64,000 nt of DNA, taken from assembly GCF_016906305.1 (NCBI RefSeq), contig NZ_JADDOL010000016.1, positions 1 through 64,000 on the forward strand. The letters run 5' to 3'. This DNA comes from Alloalcanivorax marinus (GTDB lineage Bacteria; Pseudomonadota; Gammaproteobacteria; Pseudomonadales; Alcanivoracaceae). Made by a program: the position numbers and the translations under genes. Below, piece after piece: positions 26,490 through 34,630 of this stretch. Within the stretch, counting starts at the first letter, position 1. Each line of letters begins with the position of its first letter. The notes under the pieces are model-generated. The model did no database searches. It was not told where the DNA came from and saw only the letters and a program-made list of their open reading frames with translations.

Positions 26490-27026
26490 TCACTTCCGGT
26501 CAGGTTGATAGGATGAAGAGTCGCGACGCCGGCGCTGGCCGTCGCCGTTGGGCTGGATGCGGTCGATGGCGCCCAGATCCAGCACCGGCGAGGCGTCGAT
26601 GTCGCCGGCGTTCATCATCGCCGCGACACGCTGCAGCGAGCTGAGAATCAACGACTGCTCCCAGTCCTCGAGCCGCTCGAAGCGGGCCATGAACTCGTCC
26701 TGAAGCGGCGTCGGGGCCCGCTCCATGATGTCGCGGCCGGCCGTGGTCAAATAAGCATAGACCCGCCGTTTGTCCCGTTCACCCCTTTTGCGCTCGATCA
26801 AGCCGCGCTTCTCGAGGCGATCGAGGATGGTGGTCACGGTGGCCTGGCTGACCGACACCTCCGTGGCGATGTCCCCCATGGTCATCTCACCCCGCGAGGC
26901 AATCGCCTGCAGGATCAGCAGCTGGGGCGCCGTGAGGCCGGCGACCTTGCTCAGCTTGCGCGAGTAAAGGTCGGTGGCGCGGATGATTTGGCGTAGAGCA
27001 ATCAGCACTTCGTCGTGTCGGGCCAT
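26490..27026 (-). CDS. ectR: MarR-family regulator of ectoine synthesis (EctR-like)
   Basis: This 178-residue MarR-family protein is the first gene of the ect operon. Its winged helix reads GLTAPQLLILQAIASRGEMT, then VSVSQATVTTILDRLEKRGL and the wing GERDKRRVYAYLT. EctR1 proteins of halotolerant methylotrophs repress ectABC at low salt, and this protein is the same type by sequence style and position. The C-terminal 25 residues are Arg/Ser/Asp-rich. The gene lies immediately upstream of ectA in the same direction, which implies autoregulation of the whole operon. Confidence 0.85.
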   Translation of the reverse strand: MARHDEVLIALRQIIRATDLYSRKLSKVAGLTAPQLLILQAIASRGEMTMGDIATEVSVSQATVTTILDRLEKRGLIERKRGERDKRRVYAYLTTAGRDIMERAPTPLQDEFMARFERLEDWEQSLILSSLQRVAAMMNAGDIDASPVLDLGAIDRIQPNGDGQRRRRDSSSYQPDRK

Positions 27027-27084
27027 GGTCGTTAATTCTCTGGATAACAAACTAATATGACCGTGTCGCGTCAGCGTCATTTTG

Positions 27085-27105
27085 ATGTAAAAACAGGTTT
27101 TACAT
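27085..27105. promoter_or_regulatory. perfect palindrome upstream of ectR, candidate EctR operator
   Basis: ATGTAAAA (27085-27092) and TTTTACAT (27098-27105) form an 8-bp perfect inverted repeat with a five-base spacer, in the 201-base gap between divergent ectR and the TRAP genes. It lies 59 bases upstream of the ectR start. A promoter-like pair (ATGACG and TATTAG, 17 apart, minus strand) follows it toward ectR. Toward the TRAP genes, a TATAAT box sits at 27177-27182. A MarR dimer would fit this symmetry. Confidence 0.45.
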
Positions 27106-27227
27106 TTGCTTTTCGGCTGCAGAGCAACGGCATGGCCGAGCGATTCCTTGCGAATAGTGGTAGGCTAGTTTAGAGATATAATATTTAGATGTCAAAGTAC
27201 TTATGTCCGCTGGGGTAGTAGAGATCC

Positions 27228-27821
27228 ATGAACAACGCCTTCAAGGGGCTGCTGACCGCGCTGGCCGCGTTTGATCGCGTCATCGGTGTGGTCGAGCGGC
27301 TGGTCATCGGCGGCACCGTGCTGTTGATGGCGCTGCTGATGAGTGTCCATGTGGTGGGGCAACTGGTGTTCGACCGGGGCATCCCCGGCACCTATGAAGT
27401 CACCGAAATGCTGATCGTGGTGATGACCTTCGTGGGCGTCAGCTACGCCGCCCGCCATGCCCGTCACATCCGGATGTCCGCGCTTTACGAGCAGCTGAGG
27501 GGCCGCGCCCGCAAGGGGCTGTTGATGCTGATCTGCCTGGGCACGGCGGCGCTGATGTTCTATTTCGCCTGGAAGTCCGGCCAGTACGTGATCGACATCC
27601 ACGACCGGGGCCGGGTCAGCTCGTCCCTGGGCCTGCCCATGTGGATCGTCTACCTGGCACTGCCCGCCGGGTTCGGCCTGGCCGGCATCCAGTACCTGCT
27701 GACCCTGGCCCGCAACGCCCTGTCACCGGGTATCTGGCGCTCGTTCAACGAACGGGAAACCTATTCGGATACGCCGGTGCACGGCGGGGAAATGGGAGGG
27801 GCCGGCGATGACCGTGTCTGA
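27228..27821 (+). CDS. TRAP transporter small membrane subunit (DctQ/TeaB-like)
   Basis: This 197-residue protein has four transmembrane segments and is the small (Q) subunit of a tripartite ATP-independent periplasmic transporter. Segments near residues 25-48 and 62-80 carry the DctQ-type stretch GTYEVTEMLIVVMTFVGVSYAARHARHIRM. It is 27 bases upstream of the large subunit and divergent from the ect operon. Its length is close to that of Halomonas TeaB, and ectoine or hydroxyectoine is the likely cargo by context. Confidence 0.88.
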   Translation: MNNAFKGLLTALAAFDRVIGVVERLVIGGTVLLMALLMSVHVVGQLVFDRGIPGTYEVTEMLIVVMTFVGVSYAARHARHIRMSALYEQLRGRARKGLLMLICLGTAALMFYFAWKSGQYVIDIHDRGRVSSSLGLPMWIVYLALPAGFGLAGIQYLLTLARNALSPGIWRSFNERETYSDTPVHGGEMGGAGDDRV

Positions 27822-27848
27822 ATCGCGAACCGGCCGGAGGGCGCCCAC

Positions 27849-29132
27849 ATGCTGATCGCCCTGGTTCTGATCATGCTGGTCCTGCTGCTGCTGGGCTATC
27901 CGATGATGGTGCCGCTGGCGGTGGGCACCCTGTTCATGATGTTCTCCGGGCTGACCTTCTTCGGCCCCGAGCAGGCGGTGACCTGGATGATCACCGGCGT
28001 GGGCAGCTGGGTGCTGGCGGCGGTGCCCATGTTCATCTTCGCCGCCGACATCCTCACCAAGGGGCACACCGCCAACCGTCTGCTGGACCTGGTGGACTCG
28101 TTCAGCCGCCACTGGCGCGGCGGGCTGCCGATCACCACGGCGGCGGGTTGCGCGGTGTTCGGCGCGGTGTCCGGCTCCACCCAGGCCACCGTGGTCGCCA
28201 TGGGGGGGCCGATGCGGCCGCGCCTGCTGGCCAAGGGCTACTCGGACAGCTTCGCGCTGGCGCTGATCATCAATGCCAGCGACATCGCTTTGCTGATCCC
28301 GCCCAGCATCGGCTTCATCGTCTACGGCGTGGTGATGGGCACCTCCATCGGTGACCTGTTTCTGGCCGGCATTCTGCCGGGCATCCTGATTCTGCTGATG
28401 TTCGCCGCCTACTGCTGGGTCGGCGCGCGTGTCCAGGGCATCGAGCCGGAGCCGCGGGCCAGCTGGGCGGAACGTTTCAAGGCCCTGCGCGGCGCCATCC
28501 TGCCGCTGGGCTTCCCGGTGCTGGTGGTGGGCGGCATCTATCTGGGCTTTTTCAGCGCCGTGGAGGCTTCCGCCGTGGCGGTGGCCTACGCCCTGTTGCT
28601 GGAAGTGGTGATCTACCGGAAAGTGAGCCTCCGCGATCTGGGCGGTCTGGCCCTGTCCTCGGGGATGATCACCGCGGTGGTGTTCATTCTGGTGGCCATC
28701 GGCGCCGCCTTTTCACACACCCTGGGCACCGCCGGCATACCGGAACAGGTGCTCGGCCCCGCCATCGAGGCCATCGGCGATAACAAAACGGCGGCCCTGG
28801 CACTGATCGCGGTGGCGTTCTTTATCGGTTGCATGTTCGTGGATCCGATCGTGGTGATCCTGATCCTGGTGCCGATCTTCAAGCCGCTGGTGCAGTCCGC
28901 CGGGCTGGATCCGGTCCATGTGGGCGTGATCGTGACCCTGCAGGCGGCCATCGGCTCGGCCACGCCGCCGTTCGGCTGCGACATCTTCACCGCCATCGCC
29001 GTGTTCCGCCGGCCCTATCTGGAAGTGATTCGCGGCACGCCGCCGTTCATTTTGATCCTGATGCTGGCCACGGTGATTCTGGTCGCCTACCCGCAGATTT
29101 CCCTGTGGCTGCCGTCCCTGGGCAGTCCGTGA
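27849..29132 (+). CDS. TRAP transporter large permease subunit (DctM/TeaC-like)
   Basis: This 427-residue protein with about 12 hydrophobic segments is the large (M) permease subunit of the TRAP system, driving uptake with a sodium gradient. DctM motifs include FGAVSGSTQATVVAMGGPM, NASDIALLIPPSIGFIVYG and a C-terminal ATPPFGCDIF segment. GGAGG precedes the ATG. Its length matches TeaC (about 426). It ends at a bidirectional terminator shared with the convergent binding-protein gene. Confidence 0.92.
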   Translation: MLIALVLIMLVLLLLGYPMMVPLAVGTLFMMFSGLTFFGPEQAVTWMITGVGSWVLAAVPMFIFAADILTKGHTANRLLDLVDSFSRHWRGGLPITTAAGCAVFGAVSGSTQATVVAMGGPMRPRLLAKGYSDSFALALIINASDIALLIPPSIGFIVYGVVMGTSIGDLFLAGILPGILILLMFAAYCWVGARVQGIEPEPRASWAERFKALRGAILPLGFPVLVVGGIYLGFFSAVEASAVAVAYALLLEVVIYRKVSLRDLGGLALSSGMITAVVFILVAIGAAFSHTLGTAGIPEQVLGPAIEAIGDNKTAALALIAVAFFIGCMFVDPIVVILILVPIFKPLVQSAGLDPVHVGVIVTLQAAIGSATPPFGCDIFTAIAVFRRPYLEVIRGTPPFILILMLATVILVAYPQISLWLPSLGSP

Positions 29133-29145
29133 TCGCGGGCCCATC

Positions 29146-29174
29146 AAAAAGCCCGGCGCCAGGCCGGGCTTTTT
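29146..29174. terminator. bidirectional terminator between TRAP permease and binding-protein genes
   Basis: AAAAAGCCCGGC (29146-29157) pairs with GCCGGGCTTTTT (29163-29174) over a five-base loop. The A and T runs give a U tail on both strands, so it ends both convergent transcripts. Confidence 0.9.
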
Positions 29175-29197
29175 GAGGGAGCGGTCGGGTCGGCGGG

Positions 29198-30220
29198 TCA
29201 GGATTGATCGCCGGCCTGGTCGAACGCCTGGAGCAGGGTATCCAGGGCCCGCTGGCCGCGCTCGCCGACTTCGTCGATATAGATCTGGCGTACCGGCCGG
29301 GCCTGTTCGCGGAAGGCCTCGCGCTGGGCGTCGTTCAGTTCGATGATCTCGATGTCGCTGTCCTTGCGGATCGCCTTGAGCCGCTTCTTGTTGAAGCCGG
29401 TCTGCAGCTCGTGGCCTTCACGCACCAGTTTACCGACCACCTTGTCGACCATGGCCCGGCGCTCCCCGGAGAGGCCGTCGTACCATTGCTCGTTGCCCAT
29501 CAGGGTCGCCACGAACTGGGATTGGCGGGCGAAGATCATGTACTGCTGCACCTCGTAGAACCCCATCTCCTGATGGGCGAACACCGGCTGGATATTGGCC
29601 TCCGCCTGGCCCTGCTGCAGGGCACTGTACAGCTCGCCGTAGGCGATGGTGGTGGGGGCCGCGCCGTAGGCCTGGTAGGTGGCGCGCAGCAGGCTGTTGT
29701 CCATCACGCGGATCTTCAGGCCCTTCATGTCCGCCGGCTCGCGGATGGCCCGGTTGGCGGTCCACACCTGGTAGCCCTCGGGCAGCTCGGCCAGCGGTAC
29801 CAGGTCGCGCTGGCGGAACGATTGCTGCCAGGCGTCGCTTTTCAGAAAGGCGTCGGAGTTCAGTACCCGGGCGGTGCGCCACTCATCGGCGGGCATCACG
29901 AAGTTCAGGTTGAGCAGCTGGCTTTCCGGCACCGTGCCGCCCAGGGCGCCGGAGCCGAACGCCATCTGGATGGCGCCATTCTGCACCGCGTCGTAGAGCG
30001 CGGTGTAGGTGGAGCCCCAGGTCCCGTAGGGCAGCAGTTGCACGGTGATGTCGCCGTCGCTGCGTTTCTCGATCAGTTCCTTGAAGCGCTCCGCGTAGCG
30101 GTGCTGGACGCTGCCTTCGATCTCTTCCAGGCCGAGGCGCCAGGTTTCCGCCGTGGCGCCGGCGCTGAACGCCATCAGCAAGAGCGCCGCGGCGGCGCCC
30201 ATGAGTCGTGGGATTCTCAT
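29198..30220 (-). CDS. TRAP transporter substrate-binding protein (DctP/TeaA-like)
   Basis: This 340-residue periplasmic protein has a signal peptide (about residues 1-24, ending GATA-ETW) and the DctP fold. The mature start WRLGLEEIEGSVQHRYAERF resembles the ectoine-binding protein TeaA (W-R-x2-x-EE-x-EG-x-VQ), and the conserved ligand arginine lies in LKIRVMDN. The ATG at 30220 has AAGGAG. The gene faces its permease genes tail-to-tail, unlike the usual teaABC order. Ectoine as ligand is inferred from sequence style and the neighbouring ect operon. Confidence 0.85.
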   Translation of the reverse strand: MRIPRLMGAAAALLLMAFSAGATAETWRLGLEEIEGSVQHRYAERFKELIEKRSDGDITVQLLPYGTWGSTYTALYDAVQNGAIQMAFGSGALGGTVPESQLLNLNFVMPADEWRTARVLNSDAFLKSDAWQQSFRQRDLVPLAELPEGYQVWTANRAIREPADMKGLKIRVMDNSLLRATYQAYGAAPTTIAYGELYSALQQGQAEANIQPVFAHQEMGFYEVQQYMIFARQSQFVATLMGNEQWYDGLSGERRAMVDKVVGKLVREGHELQTGFNKKRLKAIRKDSDIEIIELNDAQREAFREQARPVRQIYIDEVGERGQRALDTLLQAFDQAGDQS

Positions 30221-30433
30221 GAAACTCCTTGGTGTTGGCATGCGGGATCAACTCACTACATGGCATCGCGGGAAGCCTGTCAAGCGCGCTCCGGTTCGCT
30301 TTTGCCCGGTTCAGGCTGGCGGCGGGCGGGTCTTAATGCCACCATACTCGCGGCGTCGGCCGGTGGCGGCGCCCGCGCGCCGGCCACCCGTGATGAATCC
30401 GAATTGAAGATCTGAGAGAAAGAGGAAGCGGTC

Positions 30434-31336
30434 TTGTTCAAGCGTTGCCTGAAGGCGGGAATCTGGGTGCTGTTGCTGACCATGAGCGCCATGGCGGGCG
30501 CCCAGTCGGAACCCGCCGACCCCCGTCCGGAGTCGGAGAGCGAGATCGAGAAGGGCCCGGTGATCTCCCAGTTCCGCGAGAACTGGATTCTCGGTGAGCT
30601 GCGCGCCATCCGTCAGGACATGATGGAATACCGCAACGACATGAACCGCATCGTCACCGACCGCGAACTGGAGGTGGCGGACAAGGCCATGGGTTACGCC
30701 ACCAACACGGTGACCTACTTCTTCTATCTGATCGCCGGTGCCGCCTCGATCCTGGCCCTGGTGGGCTGGTCCACCATCCGTGACCTGAAGGACAACATCC
30801 GGGTTTACGCCGAGAAGGAGATGTCCCGGCTGACGGTGGAGTACGAGTCGCGGCTGGCGGACCTGGAGCAGGAGCTGCGCCAGAAATCCCGCACCATCGC
30901 CGAGAACCAGGAAGAGATCGAGCGCACCAACGAGATCCATAGCCTGTGGCTGAAAGCCACCAAGGAAGGCAGCTACAAGGAGAAGATCGAGCTCTACGAC
31001 CGGATCCTGGAGCTGCGCCCGGACGATCCGGAGGCGCTGGCCTGGAAAGCCGACGCCGCCCTGGAGCTGGGCGAGCAGCGCTGGGCCCTGAGCCTGTGCG
31101 ACCGGGTGCTGGAGGTGGACGAGGACAACGCCCACGCCCTCTACCAGCGGGCCTGCGCCTGGGCCGGCCTGGGCGAGAACGACAATGCCCTGCGCGACCT
31201 GCAACAGGCGGTGAACATTTCCGAGGCCCTGCGGCGTCACGCCCGGGCGGAAGAAATGTTCGTGCCGTTGCGCGATCTGGAGCGCTTCCAGGAAGTGGTG
31301 GGCCGTCCCGAGGACGACCCGGAGTCGCTGCTGTAG
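30434..31336 (+). CDS. membrane-anchored TPR protein, function unknown
   Basis: This 300-residue protein starts at a TTG with GAGGAAG upstream. It has a signal peptide (1-23), an acidic linker, a transmembrane segment near residues 85-107, a coiled coil (about 120-170) and two or three tetratricopeptide repeats (about 172-270; GSYKEKIELYDRILELRPDDPEALAWKADAALELG begins the first). Such proteins usually mediate protein-protein contacts. No neighbour reveals the partner. Confidence 0.75.
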   Translation: MFKRCLKAGIWVLLLTMSAMAGAQSEPADPRPESESEIEKGPVISQFRENWILGELRAIRQDMMEYRNDMNRIVTDRELEVADKAMGYATNTVTYFFYLIAGAASILALVGWSTIRDLKDNIRVYAEKEMSRLTVEYESRLADLEQELRQKSRTIAENQEEIERTNEIHSLWLKATKEGSYKEKIELYDRILELRPDDPEALAWKADAALELGEQRWALSLCDRVLEVDEDNAHALYQRACAWAGLGENDNALRDLQQAVNISEALRRHARAEEMFVPLRDLERFQEVVGRPEDDPESLL

Positions 31337-31556
31337 GCGGCCGGAACGCCCTGTTTACCCTGCTATGGGCGGGCCCGGATTGATAGACCGGGCCTGTCAC
31401 CGCCATTGCCAAACCCCGCCCGCCGGAAGGTCTATTTGTGCGGGTGATTCTGCTACACTTCGCGTCCCTGTGTGATCGGGCGATGACAATCAGGTTGCCA
31501 TTTCATTCACCTGATCGGCGTCATGATGCGCCGCCGTCGTCCCTACGGAGATTCCC

Positions 31557-32519
31557 ATGAAGCGCGATAGTGGTGCAGATACCACCAAATCCATGCCCGA
31601 TGTGGCGACCAATTCCATGGTGGACCACCTTCACAGCACCCTGGACTGGGTCGGCATGAGCGAGATACATCTGCCCGCCCGGATCAGCGACACCCTGGCC
31701 GGCGAACGGCCGGTGAGCACCTCCATCCAGGCCTACGTGAGCCTGTCCAATCCGGACGCCAAGGGCATTCACATGTCCCGGCTGTACCTGATGCTGGAGG
31801 AGACGTTCGGGGACCACTCGGTGAGCGCTCACTCCATCGAGACGCTGCTGGATAACTTCCTGGATACCCACGACGGCCTCAGCGACAAGGCCTTCGTGCA
31901 GTTCGATTTTGAATACTCCATGCGCCGCCCGGCCCTGAAGAGCAGCTACGCCGGCTGGAAGAGCTACCCGGTGACCATCAAGGCCACCAAGGCGCCGGAC
32001 GGCCTGCGCATCGAGCTGGCCGTGGAAGTGCCGTACTCCTCCACCTGCCCCTGCTCCGCGGCTCTGGCCCGGCAGTTGATTCAGGAGCAGTTCCGCGAGG
32101 ACTTCGGCAAGGACAGCCAGGTGGACGTGGACAAGGTGTTCGAATGGCTGGGCACCGAGGAAGGCATCATGGCCACGCCGCACAGCCAGCGCTCCGTGGC
32201 CCAGGTGCGGGTGCTGCTGGATGCCGGCTGTGACGAGGCGTTCCCGATCACCGCGCTGATCGACACCATCGAGGGCGCCCTGAAGACGCCGGTGCAGACC
32301 GCCGTGAAGCGGGTGGACGAGCAGGAGTTCGCCAAGCTCAACGGTCAGAACCTGATGTTCTGCGAGGACGCCGCCCGGCGCCTCAAGCAGGCCCTGGACC
32401 CGCAGCCGTGCTATCAGGATTTCTGGCTGCGCGTGAATCACCTGGAAAGCCTGCACGCCCACAACGCCGTGGCGATCGTCACCAAACAGGTGGATGGCGG
32501 CTATCTGCCGATTCCCTGA
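31557..32519 (+). CDS. folE2: GTP cyclohydrolase I, FolE2 type (IB)
   Basis: FolE2 (320 residues) makes dihydroneopterin triphosphate for folate synthesis. Unlike zinc-dependent FolE it can work with other metals. The family signature is complete, including [16 protein letters not shown] near the N-terminus, the metal-site cysteine in [14 protein letters not shown] (near residues 158-171) and [16 protein letters not shown]. In many proteobacteria folE2 is a Zur-controlled zinc-sparing gene. Its place beside zinc-related genes fits, but I see no Zur box in the 220 bases upstream, so it may also be the sole housekeeping enzyme. Confidence 0.95.
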   Translation: MKRDSGADTTKSMPDVATNSMVDHLHSTLDWVGMSEIHLPARISDTLAGERPVSTSIQAYVSLSNPDAKGIHMSRLYLMLEETFGDHSVSAHSIETLLDNFLDTHDGLSDKAFVQFDFEYSMRRPALKSSYAGWKSYPVTIKATKAPDGLRIELAVEVPYSSTCPCSAALARQLIQEQFREDFGKDSQVDVDKVFEWLGTEEGIMATPHSQRSVAQVRVLLDAGCDEAFPITALIDTIEGALKTPVQTAVKRVDEQEFAKLNGQNLMFCEDAARRLKQALDPQPCYQDFWLRVNHLESLHAHNAVAIVTKQVDGGYLPIP

Positions 32520-32542
32520 TTCATCGCCCGCACACCGGCCAT

Positions 32543-32574
32543 AAAAAAGCCGCGCTCTTCAGCGCGGCTTTTTT
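32543..32574. terminator. bidirectional terminator between folE2 and the porin-like gene
   Basis: AAGCCGCGCT (32547-32556) pairs with AGCGCGGCTT (32561-32570) across a CTTC loop, flanked by A and T runs that give U tails on both strands. Confidence 0.92.
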
Positions 32575-32599
32575 GTGCCCGCGGTCGCGGGTGGCGGGT

Positions 32600-33130
32600 T
32601 CAGAACCTGCCGTTCAGACCCACGCCGATGTTGTTGATCTCATCGCCGCCGCTGTCCACCGCGCGCAGATACTCCACGCTCAGGAACACCACGTCGGTGA
32701 GACTGATGTCGGCGCCCAGGCCCAGGGACAGGCCGCTGTAGTTGTCGCCGCTGGAGCCGCCGTCGGGGTAGTCAACGGTGGTTTCCACGCGGGTCAGCCC
32801 GATCAGGCCGTAGGGGCGCACCGGCAGGGTATTGGGGAACTGGCCACGGAAATAGGCGCCGTAGTAGCGGTCGATTTCCACGTCAACGCCACCGCCCAGG
32901 CTGTCGTCGCCGATGCCCAGGCCCAGGCGCAGCTCGCCGCCCAGGGTTTCGTTGCGATTGATCCAGCTGCCGAACTTGAATTGCAGAGCGGAGGGATCGG
33001 CGCTGCCGCCGTGATCGGGATTGATGTCCGCGCTGACGTAATCCAGGCCGGCGTAGCCCGCCGCCAGTACCGGGGCGGACAGAACGGAAAAGGGCAGGGC
33101 AAGGCCAGCGGCCAACAGCCATCGTTTCAT
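32600..33130 (-). CDS. small outer-membrane beta-barrel protein
   Basis: This 176-residue protein has a signal peptide cut near residue 23 (VLA-AGYAG), alternating hydrophobic strands and a C-terminal phenylalanine (NIGVGLNGRF), all marks of an eight-stranded outer-membrane barrel. Relatives are the OmpA-like or OprG-like small porins of unknown cargo. It stands between folE2 and the zinc genes and is separated from both by terminator or REP hairpins, so a link to zinc is only positional. Confidence 0.8.
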   Translation of the reverse strand: MKRWLLAAGLALPFSVLSAPVLAAGYAGLDYVSADINPDHGGSADPSALQFKFGSWINRNETLGGELRLGLGIGDDSLGGGVDVEIDRYYGAYFRGQFPNTLPVRPYGLIGLTRVETTVDYPDGGSSGDNYSGLSLGLGADISLTDVVFLSVEYLRAVDSGGDEINNIGVGLNGRF

Positions 33131-33222
33131 GGGAGACTCCGAGTTCCACTGCTTTGAGGACGAGACTCATTGTAGTGAAAAGCGGTGCCCATGGCGACGC
33201 GGCAAGAGGGGCGACGCGGTGT

Positions 33223-33277
33223 ATCGCGGCTAAAGCCGCTCCTACAACAATATCGTAGGAGCGGCTTTAGCCGCGAT
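33223..33277. repeat. REP element, 23-bp perfect inverted repeat
   Basis: Arms at 33223-33245 and 33255-33277 are perfect inverted copies around a nine-base loop. The arm core GTAGGAGCGGCTTTAGCC is the well-known Pseudomonas-type REP sequence. It lies in the 158-base gap between the aztD-like gene and the barrel gene. No REP-associated transposase is in the window. A decayed relative lies at 8774-8811. Confidence 0.92.
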
Positions 33278-33288
33278 CAGGCCGACGA

Positions 33289-34596
33289 TCAATGCTCGTG
33301 ATCGTGGTCGCCGTCTTCCCCGCCGTGGTCATGGGCCGCCACGGTGCCGGTCCAGGCCAGCCCGGTGGGGGCGAAGTCCAGATCCACGGTGTCCACCGAC
33401 AGCGCTTCCAGATCGACGATGTGCAGGGCCCGTGCCGCCGGGTCGCTGACGAACGCCTGGTCACCGCTGCCGCTCACCGCCAGCGTCGGCGCCGGGCCGG
33501 CACCGGGAACCGTGTCGAGCAGGGCCAGGGCGGCGCGGTGGGACCAGTCAGAGGTCTCCAGCACGTGCAGGTCGCCCTCGCTGTCCAGCACCAGCAGATG
33601 CTCACCGTGAGCGTCGAACGCCTGGGCCTTCGGTGCCACCGGGGCGCCGCCGCCGTCCACGGCGCCGTCCCGCCAGTCCACCTGGGTGGCGGTGCCCGCC
33701 TCCGGGTCGATGGCGTACAGGTTGCCATCCGGGTAGGACACGCCGATCAGCGCTTCCACGTCCGGGTGGCCCAGCACCGTGGCGATTCGCTCCGGCACCG
33801 CCACCTTGGCGTCGTGGAAATGGTCGCCGTGCAGTTCCGCCACCAGCACCCCGTCCTGGCAACCGAAGACACTGTAGACGCCGTGGCTGGCGGCGCCGTG
33901 CAGGCCCGGGCAGGCGGTGGCCAGCTCGCCCTCGCCGTGGAAATGATCGCCGTGCAGTTCGAACACCGTGACGCCGTCCGCCGGGCCGCCGCTGGTGGCG
34001 GCATGGCTGGCCAGCACCAGCCCCTCCTGGGGCTCGGCCACGCCGTGGTGGGCGGTGTCCAGGGTCTGGGACGCCAGCACGCCACCGTCGGTGAGGCTTT
34101 CGTCGCTGAACAGCTGGAAGCGGCTCATCTGCGCGGTGGCACTGTCGCCGTCAAAGTAGAGGGCGGCGTGTTCACCGTTGACCCGGTAGTGGGTGGGGGC
34201 CACGCCGTTCAGGGTGAAGCCGAGCATGGACGGCGCGTCTTCGTGCACGTGGTCGTCGTGCAGATGGATGCCGCTGTCCAGGAATTCCACCTGATCGTTG
34301 TCGCGCTGCACGATGACCGCGTAGCGGCCTTCGGGGCTGGTGTAGACGCCGGTGGCCGGGTGCACCAGGGCGAAATCGTTGATCGTTTCGCCGCTTTCCA
34401 GGTCGTGCACATAGACCCTTGAGTTGGCGCCGTCGGCGTGGGTGAACACCAGCCGGCCGGCGGCTTCGCCGTGTTCATGCTCGTGATCGTGGTCGTCGCC
34501 GGGCAGCTCGGTGCTGCCGGTGTCGTTGTTACAGGCGGCAAGCAGCACCGAGGCCGCCAGCAGGGCGGCGCCGGTGGGAGAAAAATAGCGTTTCAT
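33289..34596 (-). CDS. AztD-like zinc metallochaperone lipoprotein, histidine-rich
   Basis: This 435-residue lipoprotein (lipobox LLAAC, Cys22) has His clusters near the N-terminus (HDHEHEH, 36-42) and at the C-terminus (GDHDHEH). In between is a beta-propeller-like repeat pattern with conserved features of the AztD family: SGIHLHDDHVHED, GDHFHGEGELA and AHHGVAEP. AztD hands zinc to the periplasmic binding protein of the AztABC importer in Paracoccus. Here no AztABC is adjacent; instead the gene follows a ZnuD-like receptor by 34 bases. Being a lipoprotein rather than soluble is unusual for what I know of AztD. Confidence 0.8.
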   Translation of the reverse strand: MKRYFSPTGAALLAASVLLAACNNDTGSTELPGDDHDHEHEHGEAAGRLVFTHADGANSRVYVHDLESGETINDFALVHPATGVYTSPEGRYAVIVQRDNDQVEFLDSGIHLHDDHVHEDAPSMLGFTLNGVAPTHYRVNGEHAALYFDGDSATAQMSRFQLFSDESLTDGGVLASQTLDTAHHGVAEPQEGLVLASHAATSGGPADGVTVFELHGDHFHGEGELATACPGLHGAASHGVYSVFGCQDGVLVAELHGDHFHDAKVAVPERIATVLGHPDVEALIGVSYPDGNLYAIDPEAGTATQVDWRDGAVDGGGAPVAPKAQAFDAHGEHLLVLDSEGDLHVLETSDWSHRAALALLDTVPGAGPAPTLAVSGSGDQAFVSDPAARALHIVDLEALSVDTVDLDFAPTGLAWTGTVAAHDHGGEDGDHDHEH

Positions 34597-34630
34597 CGTG
34601 GTCTCCGAATTCGTTTTTCAGTGGATCGCG

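Noticed and set aside
31337-31556. Zur box before folE2
   Set aside because: No GTTATA-like sequence on either strand.
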